From a bacterium (GTDB taxonomy: Bacteria > BMS3Abin14): DNA of 64,000 nt. Positions 28,168 to 37,461 of the stretch are shown in pieces; position 1 is the stretch's first letter; the number at the start of each line of letters is the position of its first letter. The notes below the pieces were generated by a model. The model was not told the origin of the DNA and made no database searches. It saw nothing but the letters and a program-made list of their open reading frames with translations. The translations under genes and the position numbers were made by a program. The stretch lies in contig JARGFV010000001.1 of the NCBI GenBank assembly GCA_029210545.1, positions 15,542 to 79,541 of the forward strand. The letters run 5' to 3'.

Positions 28168-28275
28168 ACGCGCCTCCCGCGACAGTTAATGGTTTACAGT
28201 TTACTGTTCACCGTTGTTTTCTTTTAACAAACACGCTCTGACTGTAAACCGTATACCGTGAACTGTTAACTTGAC

Positions 28276-31062
28276 TTACCTGTAAATCTCGGTAGTCGAT
28301 TTCGTAAAAGTCCGGCCGTCGAACTTGTACACTCCTGCCTCGGTCCCGAACCACTTGTTGTCGGCAAGATCCAGGGCCACCACGTTGACCGTCACTTTGG
28401 GCATCCCCTGGGCATCCGAGAAACGGACCCACTTGCTGCCGTCGAACCGGGCCGTTCCCTGCCCAAGGGTCCCCACCCAGACGTTCCAGCGTCCATCCAC
28501 AGCCACTGACAGGACATGGTCGGAGGGCAGGCCGTCAGCGGTAGTGAAAATCCGGGTCTTTTTCCCTTCCTGTCTCAGGAGACCGGCATCCGTCCCGATC
28601 CAGAACACGCCGTTGGCGTCCATCGTCATGGAGGTCACGTTGTTGCTGGGCAGCCCCTGCTGCATTGTCCGCACGGTGAACTTGCTTCGGTCATAAAGAG
28701 CCAGTCCCTTGTCCGTACCGAACCAGATGTTGTCGAGAGGGTCGACGTACACCGAATTGATCACATTGCTTGGAAGACCGTCACTGTAATCGTATGTCAC
28801 CCAGTTGTTCTTCCCGTCGAACTGGGAAACTCCGCGGTCGGTTCCCAACCAGATGAAACCGAGGCGATCAACCGCAAGCGCCTTGACCGTGTTACTTATG
28901 AGGCCCTTGGCGGAGGTGTAGTTCTTACGGCTTTTGCTTTCGATATCCACCCTGAAAAGCCCCTCCGTTCCGCCGACCCACAGGTAGTCACCCTGGATGA
29001 CACTTGGGTGGATGAAAACGCCGTTGGAATTGTCCCGCCAGATCCCGCTGGAGAGCCGGTACGCTGCCGTTTTTACCTTCTCCCGATTTCCCGCCTTGTC
29101 CACAGCGAAATATTTCACCGTGATATCGTCGTTGAGAGAGAGGGGCTTTGTGTAGGCGGGTGCCTGGTCTGACGGCTGCGAACCGTCCAGGGTATAGCGA
29201 ATCCTTGCGCCCTCCTCGGATTTCAACTCCAGGATAATGGGTGGGTTGTATTCCCCGGGAGCAGGAAATGGCAACGTAAACGGCGCTATCGTGTCGATGA
29301 AATATTCAGCGACCTGAGCCGGCTCCTTGTTCCCGGCGCTATCCACCGAATAATAGGAGAGCTTCTCCGTGCGGTCTACCACAAAAGGTCCCGCATAGGC
29401 TGTAAAATCGTTCACCCCGGCCCGGCGGACAAATATGGTGCCCTGCTTCTCCGAAACGAGGGTGACGCTCACCGGACGGTTGAAGTAACCGGGGTCCGGC
29501 TCGATGCGTGTGGAGGGCGGCGTCGTGTCGAAGCTGTACCGCTCGACCTGGATCTCCTCACGGTTGCCTGAATCGTCGGTCCCGTAGAACTTGAGGACCG
29601 TATCCTTTGTGATACGGACGGGACCCCGGTATCTCGGGGAAGCTTCTGTGGGTGAGATCCCGTCTGTAGTGTACCGGATCACAGCACCCTCTTCACCGAC
29701 AAGACTGACTGTGACCTCGCCCGAGAAAGTGCCTCCAGGCGGCTGTGCGGCGGTATCCGGCGGTGTGCTGTCCAGAACGTATTCCTGGCTCCGGGGCTGG
29801 CTCCGGTTACCGACCCTGTCCACTGCGAGATAGGTCAGAACTGTATTTTTCTCGATGGTTATCGGACCCTGGTAAGGGGACGACCTGTCGGAAGGAGTGG
29901 TGCCGTCAAGGGTGTAGAAGATCTCCGCCGGTTCAGACGCCTCTATCTTGACCCTGATCCTGCCCGAATAGTCACCCCCCGGGGGACGGGGCTGGACGGT
30001 TGGGGGCTGCGTGTCGATGACATATTGGGCCGTCACAACGGGACTTCGGTTCCCGGCGGCATCCACGGCCATAAAAGAAACCACAGTATCCGCTGCCAGC
30101 CTGAGGGGGGACCGGTAAACAGGGGAGGACAGCGTGGCCTCCCGGCCATCCATCTCGTAATGGATCTGTCCCCTTTCGCTGGAGGTCAGTGTGACCACGG
30201 TCGGTTTTCCGAACGCTCCTGCCGGCGGCTTGGCAATCACAGTGGGAGGCTGGCTGTCAATGACGTAGTTCTCCTCGCGCACATCTTCCCGGTTGCCTGC
30301 CTCGTCGATGGCGAAGAACCGCAGGACACCGCTGCGGACGAACTGCAGCGGGCCGGAGTACCGCGGCGAACCTGTGGACGGCCTGCTGCCGTTGATGGTG
30401 AAGTGGATGGTAGTGCCCTCTTCGCCGGACAGGGACACCGTGACGGGAGAATTGAAAAGCCCACCTGACGGTTCCGCGAGGGTCACGGGCTTTGTGGAAT
30501 CGAGGGTGATGAGGTACGTTTCCTTGCGGGCCTCTTCCCGGTTGCCCGCTTCGTCCGTAGCGAAGAAACGCAGGGTCGTGTCCCTTCTCATGGCTACGGG
30601 GGAAGTGTAAGTCGATGATCCGGGGCCGGGTTCGGTGCCGTCTGTCGTGTAGGAGATGACGGCTCCCTCCTCGGACTTGAGCCGAACGGACACGGGGTGG
30701 AAGAACTTCCCTCCTGACGGCAGGGCCGTGGTCACAGGCGGTTCTGTGTCAAGGCGGACGGCGTAACTGGCAGACTGGACAGTTGACCTGTTACCGAACC
30801 TGTCCTCGGCGAAATAGCCCACCCTTGTGTCCCGCTTGATCCGAACAGGGGAAAGGTATGGCATGGGCTGCCCATCATCCAGTGCGATGAAGACCGATGC
30901 TCCCGGTTCACTGGACAAGACGACGGATATGACCTCGTGGTACTTTCCCGGAACGGGCTGGATCTGGACCTGGGGAGGAGTCCGATCGATGGGCCAGAGC
31001 CAGGCCAGAACTGCCAGGAGAGCAAACAGAATGGCCAGAGACAGGTAACTTTTGCCTTTCAT
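28276..31062 (-). CDS. Exported protein with eight chitobiase-like repeats and a beta-propeller
   Basis: About 928 residues. An N-terminal membrane segment (about 5-25, YLSLAILFALLAVLAWLWP) is followed by eight repeats of about 78 residues with the core YTTDGTEP...TLRFFATDEAGNRE, a pattern of the chitobiase/beta-hexosaminidase C-terminal-like domain (CHB_HEX_C_1). The last 250 residues hold ligand-binding-propeller repeats of the two-component-regulator type (AVDRLGFIWLGTDRGVSQFD, IWFGTDKGLALYD, FWIGTDAGLL). No kinase domain is attached. ATG 31062 follows GGGAGG. It is directly downstream of a ParM-like gene (overlap of 4 bp) and is paralogous to the protein at 38246. The role is unknown. Surface binding or assembly is an inference. 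Confidence 0.82.
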   Translation of the reverse strand: MKGKSYLSLAILFALLAVLAWLWPIDRTPPQVQIQPVPGKYHEVISVVLSSEPGASVFIALDDGQPMPYLSPVRIKRDTRVGYFAEDRFGNRSTVQSASYAVRLDTEPPVTTALPSGGKFFHPVSVRLKSEEGAVISYTTDGTEPGPGSSTYTSPVAMRRDTTLRFFATDEAGNREEARKETYLITLDSTKPVTLAEPSGGLFNSPVTVSLSGEEGTTIHFTINGSRPSTGSPRYSGPLQFVRSGVLRFFAIDEAGNREDVREENYVIDSQPPTVIAKPPAGAFGKPTVVTLTSSERGQIHYEMDGREATLSSPVYRSPLRLAADTVVSFMAVDAAGNRSPVVTAQYVIDTQPPTVQPRPPGGDYSGRIRVKIEASEPAEIFYTLDGTTPSDRSSPYQGPITIEKNTVLTYLAVDRVGNRSQPRSQEYVLDSTPPDTAAQPPGGTFSGEVTVSLVGEEGAVIRYTTDGISPTEASPRYRGPVRITKDTVLKFYGTDDSGNREEIQVERYSFDTTPPSTRIEPDPGYFNRPVSVTLVSEKQGTIFVRRAGVNDFTAYAGPFVVDRTEKLSYYSVDSAGNKEPAQVAEYFIDTIAPFTLPFPAPGEYNPPIILELKSEEGARIRYTLDGSQPSDQAPAYTKPLSLNDDITVKYFAVDKAGNREKVKTAAYRLSSGIWRDNSNGVFIHPSVIQGDYLWVGGTEGLFRVDIESKSRKNYTSAKGLISNTVKALAVDRLGFIWLGTDRGVSQFDGKNNWVTYDYSDGLPSNVINSVYVDPLDNIWFGTDKGLALYDRSKFTVRTMQQGLPSNNVTSMTMDANGVFWIGTDAGLLRQEGKKTRIFTTADGLPSDHVLSVAVDGRWNVWVGTLGQGTARFDGSKWVRFSDAQGMPKVTVNVVALDLADNKWFGTEAGVYKFDGRTFTKSTTEIYR

Positions 31063-32087
31063 CAAGCCTCCCTTTCAGGTGGTCCGTCATAATAGTAACG
31101 GCCGTACTTGACGTAACCCGACACGTTTCCCAGTCGGGGATCATCCTGTGTCTTGAGGAGCGCCAGTTCTCCGCGGATCAGGGGCTGAAGATATTCGAAG
31201 AGGGCCTCTCCCCCTCCGCCGGCGAGAAGGACCACATCCAGGTCCCAGTCATCGACCCAGATCCTCTCCATGTCGCTCACAACGGCCGTCGCCAGCCTGC
31301 CGAACACCTCGTTCTTGACCTTGGTCAGGTCGTATTCGGCCCCCCTGATCTTGATACTTCCCTCCCGGACAGCGTCGTATAGCCGGTAGATCTCAACGTT
31401 CACACCGCTCATCTCGTTGAGAGCCTCGGAGATGAACTGGAACCCCTTGGAGATGCCGGTATCGGTTGTCCGGCTGCCCCTCTCGGAGTGCCTGAGCCCC
31501 TTGCATACGGTAAAATCGGTTGTTTTGAACCCGATATCGACGACCCCTATCTTCTGCCGGGCCATGTCCGGTCTCAGGAGGGTACCGTCCTCACGGAAAA
31601 GGTAGTCGACGAGGCTGCCATAAGGCTGGGGGATCACCTTCACGCGGTTGACGGACAGTGCCATCTCCCGGCTTTCAGAGCCGTTGTGAACCTTCAGTTC
31701 ATGTTCACCGGAAAGGGCAGCCGTCAGCTTGTCCTTGTACTCCATGTAGTAGCCCACGGGAAGGCCGGTCACGACGTTAACCGGGACCCTGCTCGGGGCG
31801 ATCTTGGCCAGCCCGGCCAGAGCGAGGGTCTTGAACTGCTGGGTGACCATCTGTGCCTGATCGAGGGTGAACTGCCGGACCCGGGACTCCGACTCGGCAA
31901 GATCCCCCACGAAAAAAGAGCGGTCCCCCAGGCTCATGTGCAGGCCGGAAACACCTTCCCCCGAAAAAAAGTTCTCGTCCATGGACCTCGGCTGAGGCTC
32001 ACCTATTATCGACTTGAACAAGACGGTAGTCTCACCGTCCGTGGCCTTGGTGAAACCGAAACCGACGTCAATTCCTACCATCAGCAT
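31062..32087 (-). CDS. ParM/StbA-like actin-family ATPase
   Basis: About 341 residues. Actin-fold nucleotide motifs are clear: phosphate 1 GIDVGFGFTKATDGE at the N terminus, phosphate 2 IGVVDIGFKTTDFTV, and the adenosine loop VVLLAGGGGEALFEYL. This is the pattern of plasmid-segregation ParM/StbA and related chromosomal proteins. ATG 32087 with GGGGAGG upstream fits best. It overlaps the large unknown gene (20 bp) and the repeat/propeller gene (ATG overlap), so the three are translationally coupled. There is no parC-like repeat and no ParR, which argues against plasmid partition. I infer a filament or switch working with its two neighbours. Confidence 0.85.
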   Translation of the reverse strand: MLMVGIDVGFGFTKATDGETTVLFKSIIGEPQPRSMDENFFSGEGVSGLHMSLGDRSFFVGDLAESESRVRQFTLDQAQMVTQQFKTLALAGLAKIAPSRVPVNVVTGLPVGYYMEYKDKLTAALSGEHELKVHNGSESREMALSVNRVKVIPQPYGSLVDYLFREDGTLLRPDMARQKIGVVDIGFKTTDFTVCKGLRHSERGSRTTDTGISKGFQFISEALNEMSGVNVEIYRLYDAVREGSIKIRGAEYDLTKVKNEVFGRLATAVVSDMERIWVDDWDLDVVLLAGGGGEALFEYLQPLIRGELALLKTQDDPRLGNVSGYVKYGRYYYDGPPEREA

Positions 32088-33939
32088 AAGTGCCCTCCCC
32101 GGATCCGGCGCTGCGAACCGTGTCCATGACATCGTCACTGATCCTGTACTGCTGCTGGAATTCCCTCTCCAGTTCCTCGATCCTCATCATGTCGATGCCG
32201 CTGCTGTCGATGAACTCGTCCCTGGCTGACGCGTCCCTGGACTTGATCGCCCGGGGAAGGACCGAACCGAAATAGATCCGCTCCGTCTTCAGGTCCTCGA
32301 GGGTCTGGCGGAAGAAGATCTCCGGAACATCCGGCCTCACCAGTCCCCTCGAGACAAGCATCTTGCGGACATCCGCGATAAAGGAAGTTTCCTCCTCGAA
32401 TCCCTTGAGAGAACGTCCGAACTTCTTCAGCCACCTGTCCATTGCGGTCTTGACGATCCTGTATTCACGTTCCTCGCGAACAAGGTCCTCCATGAAGATG
32501 GTGACATCCTGGAGGGAACGGTCGCCTGTTTCAATGCTGGAGACCCCCTCGAATAGAAATTCGACCTTTTTCCGCCCGTACTGCGGGAGGTAGAGGTTCT
32601 TCATGACCGGAACGATGAAAAGATCATGAAAAAGGTTTTCCTGGACCTCGTCGAAGATTTTTTTATTCAGGAGAAGGCTGCGCAGCTTGTCTTCCGGCAG
32701 TTTCTCCTCTTCGTGGAACGCGAGCCGGTTCACGGTATGATAGACGTTGTCGAAACGGTCGAAGAAAGTGACGATGTTACCGAACTCCTCCAGGCTGTCG
32801 GTGCTGCCCGTCTCCATGCTGAGTTCGTCGCACTCCTTTCCCACCTCGATGAGGATGCGGTCAAAAGCCGACTCCCGCTGTTCAAGAGCAAGGAGCTTGG
32901 ACTTGAGGAGCTTGAGGAGATCCTCTTTTTCAATGCGCTCACCAACCTGCCTGGCCTGGATAAGGATCGCTTCCAGAACCGCGCGGACCTCCACGAGGTA
33001 AGCCGGTTCGTCAACAGCGAGGATCTCGCGGTCGCCGATGAGCTTTTCATCCAGGGAGTTGAGCAGGTTGACGGGGATCCCCTTTCGAAGCGCCACCGTC
33101 CTGATCCGCGAGATGCGGGCGCGGTCGTCAAAGAGAACCTCGTCCCTGCCCCTGATCTGGACGAGGACCGAACGGTACTCCTCAACCACCTGCCTGTTTC
33201 CCGGGGACCTGTACATGACGTCGATCTTCATCCGTTCCTGGGAATAGGGATCGATAGCCAGGCTGGCGGCCAGGTCTTCCAGGGCGGCAGTCTCCTCATC
33301 GCCTATGGTCTGTGACGCCGCGTACAGATCCTCGATCTTGCGGTAAAAAAGCAGGTGGGAACGGTTGACGAACTTCATGAGGAAGAAAACCGATGCCAGC
33401 TTTGACCAGTGTGTCCTGAGTTCGTCAACGATCCGGGAGTCATCCTCATCCTTGTTAAGGGGAAACCGCTTCAACGAACGCCCGAGAATGCGGAGGATCT
33501 CTTCCTGCTGTTTTTTCAGGGGGGCCGGGGAAAGGAACTGGACGAAGAAGTAATAATTGAAGACCGCATGACCGCGCAGGAATATATGCCGGTAATCGAC
33601 CCGGGCCGTGGTGTCGTCGGAAAAGATGATCTTTCCGGGATCATCGTGCCGCACGCCGAAAACCACCAGACGGTTGATCACATCCTGCTTGACCAGATCT
33701 TCAATGGGCTCATCCACACCGAACATGTAGGGGCAAAAGGTCCCTCCATTGCCCGTATGGACAAGGGTCTCCGGACCGAGAAGGAACTCGTTGCCGCCAA
33801 GGAAAAACCTGTGGTGGGCCACGCCTTCTCTCTCCACCAGTTCGTGGAAATAGCGGCCGTCCAACCCTTCGCCGGACAAGGTCGCGAAGAACTCCTTGTC
33901 GCCGCCCACTTCGCCGTGGATCCTGAGATCTTTTATCAT
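32068..33939 (-). CDS. Large soluble protein of unknown function, partner of the ParM-like gene
   Basis: About 623 residues, without signal peptide or membrane segment. It is rich in charged helices, especially in the second half (DLLKLLKSKLLALEQRESAF, RIEELEREFQQQYRISDDVM), with predicted helix/coiled-coil character. The N-terminal third has a beta-rich look (VGGDKEFFATLSGEGLDG, RHIFLRGHAVFNYYFFVQFL). I do not recognise the family. ATG 33939 was chosen as the first sensible start. The ribosome site is weak. It is the first gene of a three-gene coupled unit with the actin homologue, so a filament adaptor or regulator is plausible. Confidence 0.8.
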   Translation of the reverse strand: MIKDLRIHGEVGGDKEFFATLSGEGLDGRYFHELVEREGVAHHRFFLGGNEFLLGPETLVHTGNGGTFCPYMFGVDEPIEDLVKQDVINRLVVFGVRHDDPGKIIFSDDTTARVDYRHIFLRGHAVFNYYFFVQFLSPAPLKKQQEEILRILGRSLKRFPLNKDEDDSRIVDELRTHWSKLASVFFLMKFVNRSHLLFYRKIEDLYAASQTIGDEETAALEDLAASLAIDPYSQERMKIDVMYRSPGNRQVVEEYRSVLVQIRGRDEVLFDDRARISRIRTVALRKGIPVNLLNSLDEKLIGDREILAVDEPAYLVEVRAVLEAILIQARQVGERIEKEDLLKLLKSKLLALEQRESAFDRILIEVGKECDELSMETGSTDSLEEFGNIVTFFDRFDNVYHTVNRLAFHEEEKLPEDKLRSLLLNKKIFDEVQENLFHDLFIVPVMKNLYLPQYGRKKVEFLFEGVSSIETGDRSLQDVTIFMEDLVREEREYRIVKTAMDRWLKKFGRSLKGFEEETSFIADVRKMLVSRGLVRPDVPEIFFRQTLEDLKTERIYFGSVLPRAIKSRDASARDEFIDSSGIDMMRIEELEREFQQQYRISDDVMDTVRSAGSGEGTYADGRN

Positions 33940-34304
33940 GGGTTCAGATCCATGTTGTTTACGGGATTCAAGACCATTCGCACCCGAGCCAGACCTCATT
34001 TCATTGAGCACCAGTGGCCGGAACAGTCAAATTCCGACCTCCTTCGACAGGCCCGGGGGTCGTTTCCAGCCTCCACCTGATCGGCTGCATTCAAGTGGCT
34101 ATTAGAGAACCTCGTAAAAGCCTCTTCGAGCCATTTTACGAGCCCATAAAACTTTTCTGATGTTATATCATTTTCGGGTGGAAGTCTTGAGGTTAAATCC
34201 CGCCCGGATGGTTGCCGCACTTGACATGGCACCGGTTCATGATAGTAATATCTCCACCCGTTTGCCGCAGGGGAAAATGCACATAACGTGGAAAGGCTGC
34301 CCTT

Positions 34305-34691
34305 ATGCTCGACCGGCCCCAAAAAAAGATCCTCGTCATCGAGGATGACCCTGATATCAGGAGCCTGACAGGATTCATTCTCCGGGACGACTACGAGGTG
34401 ATCTCCAGCGAGGACGGGCGCAAGGGGATGGAAAAGGCCAGGGAGGAAAGGCCTGACCTTGTTCTCCTGGACATCTACATGGCCGGGTTATCCGGGTTCG
34501 AGGTTTGCCGTATGCTCAAGGAGGAACCGGAAACGGCCTCGATCCCGGTCATCATGCTGACCGCCGGGGCACAGAAAGATGAGGTGTCGGAAGGGTACGC
34601 CTCGGGAGCCGACGATTACATCATCAAACCTTTTGAACCGGGAGAGCTGATTGAAAGGATCGAAAAACTACTTTTGAGATCCAGGATCTAA
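34305..34691 (+). CDS. Single-domain response regulator
   Basis: A 128-residue CheY-like receiver with a full phosphorylation site: acidic residues D14-D15, acceptor D56 (LVLLDIYMAG), T86 (VIMLTAG) and K108 (DYIIKPFEPGEL). No output domain. The last codons and the stop lie within a 7-bp periodic tract (GATCCAG-like, about 34675-34706), so the C-terminal tail (LLLRSRI) may derive from repeat sequence. No kinase gene is adjacent. The HisKA_2 kinase at 5314 lacks a partner in this window, but a link is not shown. Confidence 0.93.
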   Translation: MLDRPQKKILVIEDDPDIRSLTGFILRDDYEVISSEDGRKGMEKAREERPDLVLLDIYMAGLSGFEVCRMLKEEPETASIPVIMLTAGAQKDEVSEGYASGADDYIIKPFEPGELIERIEKLLLRSRI

Positions 34692-34777
34692 AATCCAGGA
34701 TCCGGAAGACCACTCCCCACAAAATCAAAGACATACCTATCCAGACTGATCCCATGGGATGCCCTGGATCTTGGATC

Positions 34778-35644
34778 TTAGATCCTGGGCCTTGGATGGG
34801 AACTTTCCGCTATCAGGAAAACAAGATCACGAACCACCTTTGCCGCCACCGCCCCCGACGGACCCCCCATCCCCGCCAGCGGACAGTATTCCACCACGTC
34901 AGCGCCAACGATCCTGGCACCCCTCAGGGGCATCAGGGCATCGCGCAGCTGAGGATAGCTCAGACCGCCGGGCTCAGGTGTCCCGGTTTCGGCCATGACA
35001 GAAGGATCCAGGACGTCAAGGTCCACGCTGAGGTAAACAGGCCGCTGACCGACGATTCCGGCAAGGTCACCGGCATCGGCGAGAAGCATTCCGTGCTTCC
35101 TGGAAAAAAACCATTCTTCCCTGGTTCCGGACCGGATACCGTACTGACAAAGGCCCCCCGGTCCCACCAGGTCGAACACTCTCCTCATGACAGTGGCATG
35201 GGAGTGCTTCCGCCCTTCGTAATCGTTCCTGAGGTCCATGTGCGCATCCATCTGGATAACCACGAGGTCAGGACAGGTTGCGAGACACCCCTCCACCGCC
35301 GGAAGGGTAACGAGGTGTTCACCCCCCATAAGGAGAGGGGATTGCCCGGCGGCCACAGCCGCACCTACAGTTTTTCTGACACATTCCGAAACCGCGGTCC
35401 AGGCGGATGCGGGAGCGACAATGTCCCCGGCATCCGCCAGGCTTAACTCCTCCAGGTCGGCATCGAACACGGGGCAGTAGCTCTCCAGGACAGCAGACCA
35501 CATCCTGATGGCCCCCGGGGCAAACCTGGCTCCCGGACGGAAGGAGGCCGTCTGGTCGAAAGGCACACCCATGAGAACGATATGAGAGCTGTCCACAGCC
35601 CCGTCGGCGGACAGGTAACCGGAAAGGCCCGTACGCAATGTCAT
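34778..35644 (-). CDS. speB: Agmatinase, ureohydrolase family
   Basis: A 288-residue manganese enzyme converting agmatine to putrescine and urea. Metal-binding motifs are complete: LMGGEHLVTLPAVEG, VVIQMDAHMDLRND and YLSVDLDVLDPSVMAETGTP. It overlaps the spermidine synthase stop codon by 4 bp. It is the last gene of speD-pdaD-speE-speB, which supports agmatinase over other ureohydrolases. The stop codon region falls inside a heptameric tract (TGGATCT-like, 34763-34800), so the last residues (SSHPRPRI) may be repeat-derived. Confidence 0.94.
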   Translation of the reverse strand: MTLRTGLSGYLSADGAVDSSHIVLMGVPFDQTASFRPGARFAPGAIRMWSAVLESYCPVFDADLEELSLADAGDIVAPASAWTAVSECVRKTVGAAVAAGQSPLLMGGEHLVTLPAVEGCLATCPDLVVIQMDAHMDLRNDYEGRKHSHATVMRRVFDLVGPGGLCQYGIRSGTREEWFFSRKHGMLLADAGDLAGIVGQRPVYLSVDLDVLDPSVMAETGTPEPGGLSYPQLRDALMPLRGARIVGADVVEYCPLAGMGGPSGAVAAKVVRDLVFLIAESSHPRPRI

Positions 35645-36486
35645 TTCCCGGAAATCTCCTTCCCGAGAGCATCCAGGACGAACCTCGGGAGGGCGAAACT
35701 CGCCAGATGGATATCCCCGTTGTAGTACCTGGTCAGGATCTCTTTCCTGCCGCGGTAGACCGGGAGTGAATCCTCACCTTTCGCTCCCATGAGAAAACTC
35801 CAGGTCCCTCCAGGATAGGTGGTCACCGATGCCAGATAGAAGCCGGATACCGGATAGACCCCCCTGATCCGTTCATGAACGTCGACCATGAACGGCAGGT
35901 GATAAAAAGGCGATTCGGACTGGGAGACAAAAACGCCTCCCGGGCCGACAGCCTGCTCACAGCTTCGGAAAAACCCCTCCGTGAACAGGGCTTCGGCAGG
36001 ACCCACCGGGTCCGTGGAATCTATCAGGATAACATCGTAGCTTCCCGGCGGCGCCTCGGCCACGAAACGGACACCGTCATCGTAGACGATCCTCGTCCGG
36101 GGATCGCCAAGACCCGCGCTGATATCGGGCAGGTATTCGAGGGCCGCTTCGACCACCATCCGGTCGATCTCGACCAGGGTGACCTCTTCCACTTCCGGGT
36201 GTTTCAACACCTCGCGAACCGTTCCGCCATCGCCGCCGCCAATGATGAGGACCCGCCTGGGATCCCGGTGGGTGTTGAGGGGGATGTGAGCCAGCATCTC
36301 GTGGTAGACGAACTCGTCACGTTCGGTGAGCATGACCAGACCGTCCAGAAGCATCATCCTTCCGAACTCGTGTGTATCCAGGATGTCCAGGGTCTGGTAC
36401 TCGCTTGCCCCGTGGTAGAGAGTCTTTTTGACCTCCATGGTGATCCCGGAATGGGGGGTATGCTTTTCCGTATACCAGATACTCAC
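35641..36486 (-). CDS. speE: Spermidine synthase
   Basis: A 281-residue aminopropyltransferase moving the aminopropyl group from decarboxylated SAM to putrescine. Typical features: the N-terminal beta region ([20 protein letters not shown]), the SAM-binding loop [31 protein letters not shown], and the catalytic segment [18 protein letters not shown]. Length is usual for bacterial SpeE. It overlaps both neighbours by 4 bp, so the three are made in coupled fashion. Confidence 0.96.
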   Translation of the reverse strand: MSIWYTEKHTPHSGITMEVKKTLYHGASEYQTLDILDTHEFGRMMLLDGLVMLTERDEFVYHEMLAHIPLNTHRDPRRVLIIGGGDGGTVREVLKHPEVEEVTLVEIDRMVVEAALEYLPDISAGLGDPRTRIVYDDGVRFVAEAPPGSYDVILIDSTDPVGPAEALFTEGFFRSCEQAVGPGGVFVSQSESPFYHLPFMVDVHERIRGVYPVSGFYLASVTTYPGGTWSFLMGAKGEDSLPVYRGRKEILTRYYNGDIHLASFALPRFVLDALGKEISGK

Positions 36487-36965
36487 TTGAGCCTCTCCGA
36501 ACTCCAGAGCACGACCGCCGCAAAGACCGCACCGGTATTTTCCACGTGATGGGATGCAGCGGCACTCTCGATATGCTTGACCTCAAGCCCTCTCATTTTC
36601 AGGCCTTCTGACGCCATGTCGCGACAAATCTGTTCGATCTCTTCAGACGGACCTGTAGCGCTGTACTCCATGATAAGACCGGGCATAGCCGGATCCGACG
36701 GAAAGGCGGCAGCCACGGCGGCAGAGATCGTCTGCCCCCTGATACTGCTGCCCATGGAGGCGTAGGCGACCGGGACCAGGGCACCAAGGGGCAGGGAAAC
36801 CGGTTCGATGCGCTCGGCTCCCGGCGGCACGATACTGCTCATCTTGACCAGGTTGGTGTTGCCGATCCCGGAGGCGAGCAGGGCTCCGTCGAAAGCGTTG
36901 AGGGGCATGGTCCCTTCCGACGAGCCGCTGGCGAAGAAATAAACATCAGGGGTCCTGGTGATCAT
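36483..36965 (-). CDS. pdaD: Pyruvoyl-dependent arginine decarboxylase
   Basis: A 160-residue proenzyme converting arginine to agmatine. The self-cleavage site is [13 protein letters not shown], where the second Ser becomes the pyruvoyl group. [20 protein letters not shown] and the TGPSEEIE segment also match the family. PdaD replaces the larger PLP-dependent SpeA in many archaea and some bacteria. Its position between speD and speE makes the pathway arginine to agmatine to putrescine to spermidine. It lies 42 bp after speD. Confidence 0.94.
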   Translation of the reverse strand: MITRTPDVYFFASGSSEGTMPLNAFDGALLASGIGNTNLVKMSSIVPPGAERIEPVSLPLGALVPVAYASMGSSIRGQTISAAVAAAFPSDPAMPGLIMEYSATGPSEEIEQICRDMASEGLKMRGLEVKHIESAAASHHVENTGAVFAAVVLWSSERLK

Positions 36966-37007
36966 GCGGACTCCTCCCGGGTTGTTTGTGATGAACAGGA
37001 AAGCAGG

Positions 37008-37412
37008 TTAAAGGATGGCCCCCAGGCTGCCGGGAGGTTTGTGACAGGCATTCTCACCCAGAACGCGCAGTTCGCCTCGCGGGATCTCCCTGCACTCTGA
37101 ATCTCCCGCCTTGAACACCTCCGCAAGGTGGTCGTGAGCGACCCAAGGGTCCACCTTTTCTCCGCAGGTGAAAAGGTCCACCGCCGCGTAACTGTATTCC
37201 GGCCAGGTGTGGATAGCCAGGTGGGACTCGGCTATGACCACGACACCGCTGATCCCGTGTGGGGCAAACCTTCTGAACACCGCGTCCACGATAGTGGATC
37301 CCGCCTTCACGGCAGCCTCTTTCATGGACCGCTCGACGAGATGAAGGTCATTCAGGACTTCGGCGTCGCAGTTGTAGAACTCGACGAGAAGGTGCTTTCC
37401 CAATGCTTTCAT
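37008..37412 (-). CDS. speD: S-adenosylmethionine decarboxylase proenzyme
   Basis: A 134-residue class 1B enzyme making decarboxylated SAM. The cleavage/pyruvoyl site is in [20 protein letters not shown] (Ser of ESH), followed by VDLFTCG with the conserved Cys. ATG 37412 with GGAGGA 8 bases upstream is a firm start. Longer in-frame extensions run through a hairpin and the upstream gene. It is the first gene of the polyamine unit. A hairpin (37428-37457) sits just upstream. Confidence 0.95.
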   Translation of the reverse strand: MKALGKHLLVEFYNCDAEVLNDLHLVERSMKEAAVKAGSTIVDAVFRRFAPHGISGVVVIAESHLAIHTWPEYSYAAVDLFTCGEKVDPWVAHDHLAEVFKAGDSECREIPRGELRVLGENACHKPPGSLGAIL

Positions 37413-37427
37413 GATCTGTCTCCTCCA

Positions 37428-37457
37428 GCAGCGTGTCGGGGCACTTCGACACGCTGC
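37428..37457. repeat. Solitary family A right-end hairpin upstream of speD
   Basis: GCAGCGTGTCG pairs with CGACACGCTGC around a short loop. It is the right-terminal hairpin of family A without the rest of the element. It lies 15 bp before the speD start and directly after the regulator gene. There it might attenuate or insulate polyamine gene expression, but no T-tract follows, so a terminator function is uncertain. Confidence 0.7.
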
Positions 37458-37461
37458 GGAA

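Noticed and set aside
31062-33939. Plasmid partition locus (parM/parR/parC)
   Set aside because: There is no ParR-like small DNA-binding protein and no direct-repeat centromere; the partner is large, and an exported protein is coupled.
37428-37457. Riboswitch or polyamine-sensing leader before speD
   Set aside because: The hairpin is the right end of family A and shows no conserved aptamer; the leader is only about 50 bases.
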